A stretch of DNA of 64,000 nucleotides. Origin: Adenophora triphylla var. japonica (Eukaryota; Streptophyta; Magnoliopsida; Asterales; Campanulaceae). This document shows positions 11,106 to 22,845 of the stretch, piece by piece. Below the pieces are notes generated by a model. That model was given only the letters and a program-made list of their open reading frames with translations. It searched no databases and was not told the DNA's origin. How positions within the stretch are numbered: the first letter of the stretch is position 1; every line of letters starts with the position of its first letter. Made by a program: the position numbers and the translations under genes. Location: assembly GCA_022495995.1 (NCBI GenBank), contig JAFEMH010000991.1, positions 186,001-250,000 of the forward strand, written 5' to 3'.

Positions 11106-14100
11106 TCAAAGAAGGAAATTAGAGAGTGACGAATGTTTATTTGCAGAGGGGTTATTTTTAAGGGAATTTTGATGGCTGGATGAGGGTAAGCTATCAGGTG
11201 CATCATGGCTGTCAGATGCACCTTTGCTGTTGAGAGGAGATTCTTGGCTGTCAGACACAGCAGGTTGTTTATTTGTGTCTTTGGGCACCATATAAGGAAG
11301 GGAAGGTGAATCTTCTTCAGGAATGAGACTTGAGGGGTCATACACAGGAGATACTTCAGGTAGATTGTCTGAATTTCCAACAGCTTCATCAAAATCACAT
11401 AATTCAGTGTGGCTTTGATCATTGTTTTCATCAAAGTCAACATGGATTGATTCTTCTACAACAAGTCTCCTTTTGTTGTAAACTCTGTAGGCTTTGCTGG
11501 TATTGGAGTATCCAAGGAAGATTCCTTCATCACTTTTGGAGTCAAACTTATCAAGGTTGCTTTTCCCATTGTTGTGTATAAAGCATCTACTTCCAATGCC
11601 ATGAAAGTATGAAATGGTTGGTGTTCTACCATTCCATAGCTCATAGGGGGTCTTGGAGTGAAACTTGTTGATGAGAGTCTTGTTCTGGACATACACAGCA
11701 GTGGTGACTGCTTCTCCCCAAAAGTATTTAGGGAGGTTGTTCTCTGACAGCATAGTTCTTGTTGCTTCACAAATTTTTCTGTTCTTCCTTTCAGCAACTC
11801 CATTTTGTTGTGGTGTTCTAGGAGCAGAAAAGTTGTGCTCAATCCCTTTTTGATCACAATATTCTTCAACACCAATGTTTTCAAACTCTTTACTATGATC
11901 AGATCTGATTTTGATGATGGATAAGCCCTTTTAGTTTTGAATCTTATTGAACAGTTTCACAAGTTGTTCCAAGGTATCTCTTTTGGATTCATGAAGGATG
12001 ATCCAAGTGAATCTAGTGTAGTCATCAACTACAACTAAAGAGTATCTCTTTCCACCAAGAGATCTGGTTCTGATTGGTCCAAAAAGATCCATGTGAAGGA
12101 ATTGAAGGGGTTTTGTGGTATCTAATCTGGTTTTGGCAGTGAAGGAGGTTTTCTTTTGCTTTCCACATTGACAGGCTTTGCAGAATTTGTCATTTTTGAA
12201 GGGAATTTTGGGTAGGCCTTTTACTAGGTTTGAATTGGCTAATTTGGAGATACTTTTGAGGTTGAGGTGAGCTAATCTTTTGTGCTATAGCCATGACATA
12301 TCAGATTGACTATAAGAGAGTAGGCAATGGGCATCACATGATTCCACAACTTCCAGGTTTAGACAGTAGAGGTTGCCTTCTCTGATTCCAGTGAGAATTG
12401 ATTTGTTGTTGACATCTTTGACAGTGCAGTGGTTTTTGGAACATACAACATGGTATCCCTTATCACAAATTTGACCAAGGCTAATCAAATTGTGCTTGAG
12501 ACCCTCTACATAAGACACATTAGTGAAAATAATGTCTTTAGTAACAAGGTTCCCTGATCCTTTGACTTTGGCTTGAGAGTTATCACCAAAAGTTACATTT
12601 GGACCATTTTTAGGGACATATTGTTGCAACCACTACTTTGTTGAAGGTCATGTGTCTGCTGCATCCACTGTCCAAGTACCATATTCCTTTCCTAGGTTCC
12701 TACAAAACAGAAAAATAAATTTATGGTACCCTTTTATTCTTTTGGGTCCAAAGGATTAGAATTTCTTTGGTACCCTAGCTTTGTTCATTGCCCTCTTTCC
12801 AAAATACAGGTTTAGGGCATTATAATATCCCATGATTTGCAACATATAGGGTGTAGGAGCAATAGGTTGGGACTGGTTATAAAACTGGTTGGGAGAAAAG
12901 AATTGATTTTGGTTGTGAAACTGAGTGTGGTTTTGGGAACAGTTTGAGTGAGATGATCTAGGAGAGGTATTTTGACTGGAATGACTTCTTCTATTTGAGT
13001 ATGGCCAGTTGGGTCTTTATTGTTTGGTATATGAATGATGGTTGTAGAATCTTTGCTGTCTGGGAGATCTCTGTTGTCCATCATGTCTTGGCTGTCTGAG
13101 AAATCTTGGCTGTCTAGGAGACCTATGCTGTCCAGTGGTCTTGTGCTGATTTTTCTTCACTTGCTCCTTGATTCCTTTCCTTTGCCAAATGTAATTGCCT
13201 TTATTGCCTTTGTTTGCTTGTTTTTCTTTGTCTTTGGATTGACTTGGGCTAGCTATATGAGTTTCATCAGTGTCAGAGGGGCTATCTTGAATTGTTTCAT
13301 CATTGTGACTGGAGCTAGCTTCATCCATCTTTCCCTTTTTCTTTAAGTCCTCCTTGGTTTGAATGGGATAGATATTTCGTTGGGCTTTGACATAATTCAT
13401 GCTTTCAAGAACCATTTTATCAATAGCTCTTTCATCAAAGAGAGGGGTATAAATTTTCATAGTGGGATTATTGGCTCCAATCCCTGATTATTCACTTGGG
13501 TGTCTTTGGTTGTAGCTAAATAGAGATAAGGCTTCTCCTGACTTGTTCCAGGATTCAATCTTCTTTCTAAGAGATTCATTTTCCTTTTCAAGGTTGGTAT
13601 TTGTTTGGTTGACTTCCAGAAGTTTGGAATTCTTAGCTGTCAGCTCTTCATTAGCTTTTTCAAGCATAAGGTTTTGGACTTTTAGTCCTAGGTTGACTCT
13701 TTCAAGGCTATCAATGGTTTTACTTTGGAATAGGTTATAAGTGAGCAATGAAGCAAAGCTAGTTTGGTGTCTTTTTATTTGAATTAAAAGAGTACTAACT
13801 AATTGTTTAAATTCTTCATTATTTAAAGAGTTAAACTGAGGTACCTGCTTTAGTTCTTCAGCAACAGCTAAGGCTTCAAGGTCTTCTTCATTGTCTGAAT
13901 CTTCATCATCTCCTGCCATTAGGCATATCATTGCTTCTTCTCCTTCACTTTCAGAATCACTGAAATCAAATTCCTCATCACTGAACTTAGATGAGTCAGC
14001 AATCAGAACTTGCTCTTTGTTCTTATCATTCTTCTTCTTTGTGCAGTTGTAGCAGCTACATCTTGAACTGTGAATGATCTCCTTGGAGTATGAGAACTTC

Positions 14101-15098
14101 TGAGCTGTCTGATTATCCTTGGGTTTCCTTGGTTCAGGGCAATCAGATGAGTAATGACCTAGCTTCTTACAGTTGAAGCATTCAACTTTCTTTTTATGGC
14201 TTTCTTGTTCAGAGGTGGATGGGCTATAACTTTTCTCAAAGGATTTCTTATGTGCTCTCAGGGTATTTCTGACAGCCATGGATATGAGACTTGGAAGATC
14301 TCCTTGAGATAGGTTGTTTGAGGGTAGGTTTATTTTCTGAAGGGAATTAAGAACCATGGAATCAATGTCTTGTTGGGTGATGGGTTTGTGAGTGGTTTCT
14401 TGGGCAGCTAAGGCAAGGGTTTGAGAGATGGAGGGAACTGGTTGAAGTTTTATCATTCCTTCTAGTTCATAAGCTTCAAGCTTTCCAAAGTATTGTTCAA
14501 CAGTCATGGTGCTCCATTCTGCACCTTCTCTTATTGGTAGGGCTACCTTCTCATATTCTTGGGGAAGGTTGGAATATATTTTGAGACACAGATCTTGGTT
14601 CTCAAAAGTTTTTCCATGATCAGCAATGGATCTGATCAGATCTTAAAACCTTGGTTTTGGAGCACTTACTTTTTCACCAGGGTAGAACTTGAAGTTGTCA
14701 AGTTGTTTAAGAAGGTTGTATAGGTTTTGTGTTCTAACACTGGTGTGTTTCTGGAATTTGGTATGGATAAGTTCCCATGCAGCCTTTGCAGTCGGCTCTT
14801 TGGCAATTTCTTGTGCTAGGGAGTCATTTACACTCTTTTGGAGTATGTTTTTGACTTTCAGATTAGCACTGACTAGTTGTCGTTCTAAATCTGTCGAGAA
14901 TTTTGGGGATTTTATTTTGCTGGGACCTCCATTTGAATCTACAGAGACAGGGTATGTGACTTCATTTTCAAGGGCATACCAGTTCCAGATGTTGTTTGCA
15001 TCAAGGTAGGTTTTAATTTTTGAAGCATATATTTCAAAGGATCCACAGTCATCAATGTGTGGAATGTCTTTCTCATTATTTCTCCTTGGTTGAGGCAT
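11106..15098 (-). pseudogene. CopA gag-protease-integrase, RT and RNase H missing
   Basis: From ATG 15098 one frame carries gag, interrupted by TAA at 14645-14643, TAA at 13490-13488 and a stop at 13017. The CCHC knuckle CFNCKKLGHYSSDC lies near 14180. A protease motif YLDSGCSRHMT is read near 12680-12650 in a shifted frame. Integrase begins near 12285 (a stop replaces the usual Trp before HKRLAHL). It shows a C..C pair (CKACQCGK), Asp in MDLFGP, Asp in RSDHSKEF and Glu in GVAERK, and ends near 11106. Only 45 bases separate it from the next ORF, so about 2 kb of reverse transcriptase and RNase H has been lost. The protein could at best assemble particles and be mobilised in trans, and the stops rule that out for this copy. 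Confidence 0.85.
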
Positions 15099-15153
15099 GG
15101 TGGGTTGGTAAATGATCCTTCACAAGTTGTTAGACTTTTGTGTGTGAAGACAA

Positions 15154-15165
15154 GCTCTGATACCA
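15154..15165 (-). other. CopA tRNA primer-binding site
   Basis: Minus-strand TGGTATCAGAGC, two bases inside the 5' LTR. It is the standard complement of plant initiator Met tRNA used by Copia elements. Confidence 0.9.
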
Positions 15166-15167
15166 AT

Positions 15168-15338
15168 TGAAAGGTCATGTTGCTTTAATCAGTTTAAAAG
15201 GTTAGGTAGTTAAGCTTTGACAGCTGAGGTGAAATCTTAGCTGTCAGATATTAACTGATTTTAAAGACAAGAGTTGAATGTGCAGCAGAATAAAAGGTGT
15301 GTAAATAATGTAAAGACAAGTGAATAGTGTATGTGTGT
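15168..15338 (-). repeat. CopA 5' LTR, inner piece
   Basis: First 171 bp of the 5' LTR on the plus strand, matching 6613-6783. It is cut by the Gypsy insertion at 15339 and resumes at 25205. Confidence 0.92.
15334..15338. repeat. Tat Gypsy target-site duplication, left
   Basis: TGTGT here is repeated at 25205-25209, flanking the Gypsy ends exactly. The intact CopA LTR at about 6775 shows the uninterrupted site. Confidence 0.88.
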
Positions 15339-15911
15339 TGTTTTGGTCAAATTTCAACAATTAGATTTGTATGATGGGAAAAGTGACTAAAGTGATATGA
15401 ATCTAGGTACAATGACTATCAAGTTGAATAGAAATGGACACAAGACATTTGTTGACTAGGGAAAGCCCTTGAACAACTTGTTCGCCGGCATAAAACCCCG
15501 GGAGGATGTGGCTCCTGCCTTGACCGAAAGTTTACTAAGAATTTTCTTGAGATTACCATGCTAAGAGCGTATGAAAAGGGAGCTTAGGCTAGTGTAGTGC
15601 GTGTGTGAATTTACAGTGTATGTCCCCTTTTATACCTCAAAAACTAAATAACAATGAGGGCCTACAAACTCGGAATTGAGGTTTATCCTTGGAGATTTAT
15701 CCGCATTCATCCGTTGGGAAAGAGATAGTCGTTGGCTTGCTGAAGAAACGTGGTTGAACTGGTCTTTGGCACGTTCCCTATAAAATAGGAAAAGCGTTAT
15801 GCGTCCCAACCTGTAAAAACCAAGTTGTAAACAGAACAACCCAAGTTGTTAGTACCAAGTTGTTTAGCCGTAAGTTGCAAAACATGTTGACTGAAAATGT
15901 AGGGCCCAACA
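15339..15911 (-). repeat. Tat Gypsy 3' LTR
   Basis: 573 bp, TGTTTTGG to CCCAACA. It is nearly identical to 24632-25204 (for example AGCCG against AGGCG near the end). A minus-strand TATA box is at 15627-15634. It holds five CAAGTTG/CAACTTG motifs. Confidence 0.95.
15627..15634 (-). promoter_or_regulatory. Tat Gypsy LTR TATA box
   Basis: TATAAAAG on the minus strand. The copy in the other LTR is at 24920-24927. Confidence 0.6.
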
Positions 15912-15930
15912 ATTGCCCCCAAACTTTTTG
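15912..15930 (-). other. Tat Gypsy polypurine tract
   Basis: Minus-strand AAAAAGTTTGGGGGCAAT directly before the LTR start TGTTGGG. It confirms that gag-pol run right to left. Confidence 0.8.
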
Positions 15931-16098
15931 AATTTAAAAAAGAAGAGAAGAAAGAGACAAAAAGAATTCAAAAGGTTTGCCAAAATAAGAAAGGAACGAC
16001 GGTTTTTAAAAAAGAGACGCGATGGGACGGTTTTCAGGTAGTTTCTCGAGGCAAAAAGGTGTATTTGTTTTAAAAGGTCTCAACCACTTTCAACCTCC

Positions 16099-16108
16099 AT
16101 AAATAAGA
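16099..16108 (+). promoter_or_regulatory. TATA-like site before the antisense ORF
   Basis: CATAAATAAG lies about 180 bases upstream of ATG 16282 and inside the element, not in the LTR. If real, the ORF has its own promoter on the opposite strand. Confidence 0.3.
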
Positions 16109-16281
16109 AGGTTCCTGTTCCAACTCTCCCTTTCAAGAACGTAGCTTTCAAAAAGATTACGGGAAGAAGAAGGAGAACCAGGAAAGACGGTTTTGGAGAG
16201 GAGAATCAAGTAGAAATTGCCGGTGAGTTTCTCGTTTCTTTTTCAGTTCCATCTTTGAATCTTTGTTTTAAGCTTGAAAAA

Positions 16282-18076
16282 ATGGGGAAGAGAAAGGTGG
16301 TAACTTTAATCGAGAGTGGAGAGGGTTTGCCTGTGGGTTTTCTCACCCAAAACATGTTGAAGAACCCTGAAAAAGAAAAGTGTACCATTCCTGCCGTTAA
16401 TTTAGAAATTATCAAGAGGAATCACGCCATGGCTTTTGAAACCGAACTTTTTACCCATCCTGACCTAACTCCAGAGTGTTTTTCCCCGGAATGGGTATGT
16501 TTCCCTGAATATCCGTTCACTATTGGCCTAAAATTCCCGTTTCCAATTTTAATCACCCAGTTCTTTGTATCTTCCAAGCTTAACTATACCCAACTCATGC
16601 CTCAAGGTTGGAGAAGCCTTCAAACCCTAGTAAGGCTAAATGCAGAAACAGAGTTAGCAATTGGTCTAGAGGAATTTGCTTTTACGCATGAGTTTAGGAG
16701 CTTTGGTTTAGGGAGATATGGTTTTAGGGTTAGGGTTGGTAGGACGCCTTTCTTAATCGACAATGTTGATCCTGCCGATAGAGGGTGGAAGAACAAGTTC
16801 TTTTTTGCAAAGAAGAGCACCCTGGTGAAGGATGTGGGTGCCAACTTCAAATGGAGGTCCCAAGGTAGTAGGCAATTTTTCTTACTCTAATGATGATTTT
16901 CAGCAATGTACTAACTATTTCTCCAAATTTTTCTTTGGCCTAGTTGCGAAGTTGGATGTGCTTTTTCCCTTTAAAGACAACACAGAGGAAAGAGTGAGCG
17001 AGATTTATAACTTGGAACCCTTAGTGAGAACTTTTAAGGCACTACCAGTTCAATTTGTTGCAGATTCTAACAAGGAAGTTGGTCCCAAAGAAGCCCGAGA
17101 GGCAAACCTTGAAGAAACCTTTTCTGAGCCTATCCCAATGTCTACAGGTTAATCAAATACTTTAAATCTTTGCCTATCTCCAAGTTGTTCTAACCCCTTT
17201 AATCTGTTCTAACTCTTCATTCTATTTTGCAGCCACTCGCTCCAAGGAAGCAGCTACCATTCGCCGACCTTTCTTGCCGCAGCCAGAGCAAAGAGCTTGG
17301 CAAAGAAGGATGGTAAACCCCCTACCCCTGTGTCTATTGTGGCTAGCTCCCATGTGGCTGCATCCAAGAAGAAGGGGGATGCAAAGAAAAGAAAGTTGGT
17401 GGAAGCTGAGGCCACAGATGTAAACAGTGATATGGACATGGAGAAGTTAGGAGAAAAATTTAGGGCTGTTGTTGAGAAGGTAAAGATGAAGGAATCTTTG
17501 AATTTTATCAAAGAGCTCGATAAAGTACTAACATCTTTTTTGGTGCAGGAACTCATGACCCCGATTGTGGCCTACATTGATGCATTGAAGATCAAAGCGG
17601 CGAGGCTTGGTCACGAAGCTGCAGAATCAAAAAAGGAGGCTACCAAAAGTGCCAAGGAAGTGGAGAAATTGAAGAGGGAGGCAAACAAGTATGCTGATGA
17701 GGTGGAAGGTTTGAAGAAGGATTTTGAACGCTTGGGAGAAGAAGTGGAAGCCATTCGTGCTGAGAATAAGGCTCATATGAAAGAGCTTGAAGTTGCAGAG
17801 GGGAACTTCAAATTCAATGCCACCAAGACTTTGTTGGAGACCCGTATTCAAATGATTGAAGAATATGAAAATGGACAGGCCACAGCTTGGAACTTGGAAG
17901 ATGAGAGAAAATTTTTGGAGGACCATATTGGTGAGCCAGCAGATGCGGAAGAAGTGAATTCCGCGGCCCTAGAGGCTCTAGTCGATGATGCTAACAAGGA
18001 TTTAAGCACCATAGTGGCTACTCCAAATGATCAAGTGGAAGATGCAACACCGGCGGCAGCAGGCCAAAAAGTTTGA
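16282..18076 (+). CDS. Antisense extra ORF of the Tat element (three exon-like blocks)
   Basis: It lies opposite to gag-pol, next to the 3' LTR. Block 1 (16282-16864) starts MGKRKVV and resembles the gypsy-type transposase_28 family of plant element ORFs (CFPEYPFTIGLKFPFP, QGWRSLQTLVRL, then RGWKNKFFF). Block 2 (about 16904-17147) follows a GT...AG gap at 16865-16903, with a one-base frame discrepancy. A second canonical gap (GTTAATC to TTTTGCAG, 17148-17232) leads to block 3 (to TGA 18076). Block 3 has a Lys-rich start and a long heptad-type coiled coil (about 17560-17860) with an acidic tail. The exact splice sites do not all keep frame: an acceptor at 17246 would work for intron 2, while intron 1 needs another donor or carries an indel. 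A TATA-like CATAAATAAG is at 16099. None of the CAAGTTG motifs falls in the three blocks. Function unknown. Confidence 0.7.
17148..17232 (+). other. Intron candidate in the antisense ORF
   Basis: GT at 17148 and a T-rich AG acceptor at 17231-17232 bracket an 85-bp non-coding gap between two coding-like blocks. Joining them exactly here shifts the frame by one. AG at 17245-17246 restores it. Confidence 0.55.
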
Positions 18077-18570
18077 AAAACATTTTAAAGTTTTTGGGTA
18101 TTTTGGATGAAAACAATTTTTTGCTTTATTTGTGTACCTCTATTGGTACAAGAAATGGGGGGAGTGTCCCTTTAAAACAATGTTTTTTGGTTTGTAATGG
18201 TTCATAAGAACCGAGACAATTTCTTTTGGGGGTACTAGGTTGGTCTAGTACTCAAGCTTTTTTAGGTTTTTAGGGACTTGTTGGCTTATCCAACTTGTCC
18301 TTTAACTGAAAAAATCTTTTGAAAAAACATTTAACGGTTTTTAGCAAAGTAAATTATGTCCCTGAGGGACGCTTGTTTGTTCTTTGGATAACATGTAAAT
18401 GTTATAAACCGTAGGTAACATGAAAATGTTACAACCAATAGTTCACAACTTAAAGAAGTGTGAAAACGTGCGCCCAGGCGAAGGTGTCAAAACCTTAATT
18501 CGTAAGAAAAGATGTAAATCTTTTAACCAATAGTACCTTTGATCAGAGGTAAATCGTTTGAAGGGATAGA

Positions 18571-18836
18571 GCAAGTATCAGCCGTCCTGGCGTGTCAACA
18601 AGCTCTATACCTCTCCAGCTAGAATTCCAACATGTATCGGCCGTACTGGCGTGTCAACATGTTGAAATTTTCTTCTTCAGGTTCAAACATGTATCAACCG
18701 TACCGGCGTGTCAACATGCTTGACCTTTGTCCTCCTCGAGGCTCAAACATGTATCGGCCGTGGGCGTGTCAACATGTTTGTCCTGTTCCGGCTTAGGTCT
18801 CAACAAGTATCAGCCGTACTGGCGTGTCAACATGTT
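18571..18836 (-). repeat. Five-copy tandem repeat, about 58 bp
   Basis: Conserved cores with GTATCGGCCGTACTGGCGTG and TCAACATG start near 18571, 18629, 18687, 18747 and 18801. The spacers between them vary more. Cores 2 to 4 are bracketed by AACATG and CATGTT, so each could form a hairpin. The array lies between pol and the antisense ORF, where Tat elements are known to carry tandem repeats. The stretches 18077-18570 and 18841-19040 are non-coding with no further feature. Confidence 0.85.
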
Positions 18837-19059
18837 GAGCCTACTCCGTTTGCTCAAGTTGCACCTCGCAAAACAAATTTATGTTAGGGCTGGGCGTTAG
18901 CTACCCTCCGACGCTCAAGTCAGTAATGTTTTAATAAGAGTAGAAAAAATTGAAATGTGTAATTGAACTTGACATAAATTTAAACCGTACTGAAGAGTCT
19001 AGTTATAAATAAGCTGGACTTACGTGAAATAAAGTTTCAAGTGGATAGCGTTCCAACTT

Positions 19060-19633
19060 CTAGGGATTACTGTCTCCACTCGGGGTTGACAACCGGTATG
19101 CACCTTTGCCGGCTTCGGCATCGATGATATATGGGCCTTCCCACTTGGGAGCCGGCTTACTGCATTCAATTCTCTTGTTTTTGAAATACTTTTCTCAAAA
19201 CTAAATCACCAACACGGAACCTTCTAACTCGACATTCTTGTTGTAAGACCTAGAAATTCGCCGCCGATAAGCCGCCATCCTTATCTTGGCTAAATCCACG
19301 ATCTCATCAATTGTATCTAAATCTTGAGTTAGCAAAAGGTTATTTTCATCTTGAGTCAATAAGCCATACCTTGCCGTAGGGAATTTGTTGCTTCAAGCGG
19401 AATCACGGCTTCACTCCGAATACTAAAGAATAGGGAGTCCTACATGTGGCTCCTTTAGAAGTAGTTCTATCTGCCCATAGCACAAGTGGTAATTCTTCAA
19501 CCCATTTCCCCTTCTTCTGGTCTAGACGCTTCTTCAAGTTGTTGATGATCAACTTGTTGCTTGATTCAGCTTGGCCGTTGGCTTGAGGGTGGACAGTGTG
19601 GACATGATTAACTTGATGCCCGGCCGAGCACAA
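19060..19633 (-). pseudogene. Tat integrase, C-terminal part, frameshifted
   Basis: The frame from 19633 reads HPQANGQAESSNK, giving the catalytic Glu of the DDE triad, and continues to about 19403. Further broken pieces follow, including a WEGPYIIDAEAGKGAYRL-type stretch near 19150-19090, the usual end of Gypsy integrase. Frames change at least twice, so integrase is not functional. Confidence 0.8.
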
Positions 19634-20811
19634 AAATCCTCGGTCTTTTTACTTATGAACTGTGACCCGTTGTCACATACAATCTTTGATGGTACACCAA
19701 ACCTGCTAATAATATTTTTCTTTAAAAATGAAATTACCTCTTTATCCCTTACTTGCACATAAGCTTCTGCCTCGATCCATTTCGAGAAATAATCGGTTAG
19801 AGCCAACATGAATACTTTGCCTCCTGGAGCTTTGGGCAACTTGCCTACAATATCCATGCCCCACTGCATGAAAGGCCAAGATGAGACTATAGGATGTAGA
19901 GGTTCGGCAGGTTGATGCAAGATGTTGCTATGTCTTTGGCAGGCGTCACATTTCTGCACATAGTTCATGGCATCTTGACGCATGGTTGGCCAGTAATATC
20001 CCGTCCTGAGGGCCTTTGATGCAAGTGCCTTTCCTCCGGAATGGTTCCCACATATTCCTTCATGGATTTCCTTAAGTACCAGTTCAACTTGCTCATTATC
20101 GACACATCTCAAGTAGTGCCACTGCAAAGACTTCTTGAACAGCACATTATCTATTAAAACGAAAGTTGAAGTTCGAATCTTAAATGATCTAACATCCTTA
20201 ACATCAGGGGGAATAGTTCCAAGTTGAAGGAACTCAATGACGGGTTGGGTCCAAGAAGGCTTAGCATCTTGTGTCCCAATAGGTGGAGTAACCACTTGAG
20301 TTTCTTCAACTTGGTCTATCACCGGGTACTTAACATAAATAATGGGGATATTAGTATGCAACATTGATTTGCAAGTTGAACCCAAGTTGGCCAAGGCGTC
20401 TGCCTCTGTATTTTCTTCTCTGGGGACCTGTTCCAAAGAGAATGATAGAAATCTCGAAGCTAAAGCTTTAACATGTTGGAGGTACAGGGTCATCTTGGAA
20501 TGCTTCGCCATATAACTGCCATTAAACTGGTTAGCTAGTAATTGAGAGTCAACAAATACATTTAAATGTGTAATATTCAAACTCAAAGCTGTAGTTAAAC
20601 CCATGATTAAGGCTTCATACTCAGCTTCATTATTTGTTGCATTAAATTCACAAGATACAGCTTGAGGTATAATATCACCTTGAGGGGATTTTAGGACTAT
20701 TCCCAAACCAGTTCCCTTGGAATTTGAGGCTCCATCTGTAAATAATGTCCAAAATCTAGGAATAGTTTTACCTTCAAGTTGTTGCACTTCCAGTTCTACC
20801 TCAGGCTGCAA
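19549..20811 (-). pseudogene. Tat second RNase H and integrase core
   Basis: The first ~150 residues are an archaeal-type RNase H: WTLFTDGASNSKG with the first Asp, NNEAEYEAL with Glu, FVDSQL and NTEADALANLG with the remaining acidic residues. Integrase follows: a zinc-finger part with GNHSGG and CDACQRH, then WGMDIVGK (first Asp) and VCDNGSQF (second Asp). A frameshift near 19630 separates it from the Glu-bearing block. The presence of this second RNase H supports assignment to the Tat lineage. Confidence 0.88.
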
Positions 20812-22279
20812 ACTTGGACTGAAGTCGGCCTACAAAATCGGCTAGGGCACTGTGATTTGATGGCTGTTCTTGGCTCGTATGATATGTCATACGTGCTCAA
20901 CTTGACGACCACTTGGCCAACTTTGCCCGACATCTCCGGAGTCCTTAACACATTCCTCATAGGATAATTAGTTCTAACAGTTATGGAATGTGTTTCAAAA
21001 TAATGACGTAATTTGGTAGCAGCAGTAGTTAAGGCTAATATTAATTTTTCAAGATGAGAGTACCTTGTTTCGGCATCTAATAAAGACTTACTCACATAGT
21101 AAACAGGATGTTGCTCACCTTGGATTTCCTTCACTAATACTGCACTAACAGCATTTTCAGACACAGCTAAATATAAATAAAGATGCTCACCACGTTCAGG
21201 TTTAGCGAGTAGGGGTGACGTCATCAAATATTCTTTAAGTTGTTTGAAAGCTGCCTCATGTTGGTCGGTCCATTGAAAGAGTTTGTTTTTTCTCAAGACT
21301 TCATAGAATAACCTGCACTTATCAGATGATTTGGATATAAATACATTCAAACTACTCTACCTGTTAACCTTTGTACGTCCTTGATGTTTTTAGGGGATTC
21401 CAAGTTGAGAATGGCTTTGATTTGTTCGGGACTTGCTTCGATTCCCCTCTTGGTTACCATATATCCCAAGAATTTGCCTGCTCTAACTCCGAAGTTGCAC
21501 TTCGCCGGATTGAGCTTCATGTTGAAGGCTTTCAAGATGTTGAATGCCTCAGCAAGGTTTTCTACATGATCCTCAATGTGTTTGGATTTGACCACCATGT
21601 CGTCTATGTAGACCTCCATCGTCTTGCCAAGTTGATCTTTGAACATCTTGTTTACCAACCTTTGGTAGGTTGCCCCTGCATTTTTAAGACCAAACGTCAT
21701 AGAAATATAACAATATATACCTTCCGAGTCATGAATCTTTGTATCTTCTTGGTCCGAAGGTTCCATTTGAATTTGTTGATACCCGGAAGATGCATCCATG
21801 AACGTCAAGATGTCGTGGCCAGCTGTCTCATCAACAAGAGAATCAATGTGAGGGAGAGGGAATGGATCCTTTGGACAGGCCTTGTTCAAGTCGGTGAAGT
21901 CCACGCATACTCGCCACTTGCCATTCTTCTTCTCCACCACTACAACGTTAGCCAACCACCTTGGGTACTGAACTTCTCTGATCATCTTGGACTTCAGCAG
22001 CCTTTCAACTTCATCCTTAATGATCTGATTCCGCTCTTGGGCAAACTTCCTTCTTTTTTGACGGACAGGACGGATGGTCGGATCGATGTTCAACTTGTGA
22101 GTAATAATATCCTTGCTTATCCCAGTCATGTCCTCATGTTTCCAAGCGAAACAGCATCTCTGGCTTTTCAGGAACTCGATCAACTCCTCTTCGATTTCGG
22201 ACGGTAGGTCTATCCCAACTTGCACTTGGGCCTCAGGATTTGATGCATCAACAGGAACGCTTTTTGTATCGTGCTCCAC
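20796..22279 (-). pseudogene. Tat reverse transcriptase and first RNase H
   Basis: 22279-21347 is Gypsy reverse transcriptase. It shows WRVCVDFTDLNKACPKD, FMDASSGYQQIQM and the catalytic YIDDMVVK. It ends RLTGR at a frameshift near 21350. 21350-20796 continues as connection and RNase H (FQWTDQHEAAFKQLK, YYVSKSLLDAETRY, LEKLILALTTAA). Two extra bases near 20850-20830 break the link to the second RNase H. The domain order is normal. Confidence 0.9.
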
Positions 22280-22626
22280 CGCTTCAAGAATGTCCTGGGC
22301 CTTTTTCTTTAATTGCTATGCTTGCCGAGGGTCGAGCTTGCTTTCATGTTGATCTTGTAACATTCCTTAGAGACTTCTTTGGTTTCCCTTCAACTTGGCA
22401 ACACCCCAAGGCGTCGGAAACTTGACGCATTGATGATAAGTTGATGGTACAAATTCTTCATGTTGTGGATCCAAGGTCTTCCCAATATGACATTGTATGA
22501 AGAAGAGCATTCGATCACACAAAACCTCTCCATGGAATTCATACCTTCTAGGTAGATGGGCAACTTGATCTCACCGACCGTCCGTTTTCACCTCACCACC
22601 GAACCCTACCAAGACGGATGAGTTCT

Positions 22627-22845
22627 TCACAACTTCAGACAAAGGAATACCCATATCTTCAAGAGCATGAGTAAAGATGATGTTGGTGAACCGCCACCAT
22701 CGATCGAGATCCGCTTGACCACACAATTAGCAATCTGCACACGAACAACTAGACCATCATGATGAGGGTCCAACGTGTTGTCTTTATCTTCATCTTCAAA
22801 AGAAATGACATGACCGTCTGTGAAGTCGCGGCGCCTTATAGGCAA
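22627..22845 (-). pseudogene. Tat aspartic protease fragment
   Basis: Short frame with HHDGLVVRVQIANCVVKRISID followed by Gly-Gly-Gly-Ser, the position of the D-(T/S/G)-G active site. A frameshift soon after and the missing flanks make it non-functional. Confidence 0.65.

Noticed and set aside
12812..13084. 90-codon minus-strand ORF as a separate gene
   Set aside because: Out-of-frame shadow of the CopA gag-protease frame.
18571..18836. Regular repeats with spacers, looking like a CRISPR array
   Set aside because: Plant retrotransposon context, spacers are related to each other and no cas genes; it is a tandem repeat of a Tat element.
21371..22207. 278-codon plus-strand ORF
   Set aside because: Exact antisense shadow of Gypsy reverse transcriptase; no independent domain.
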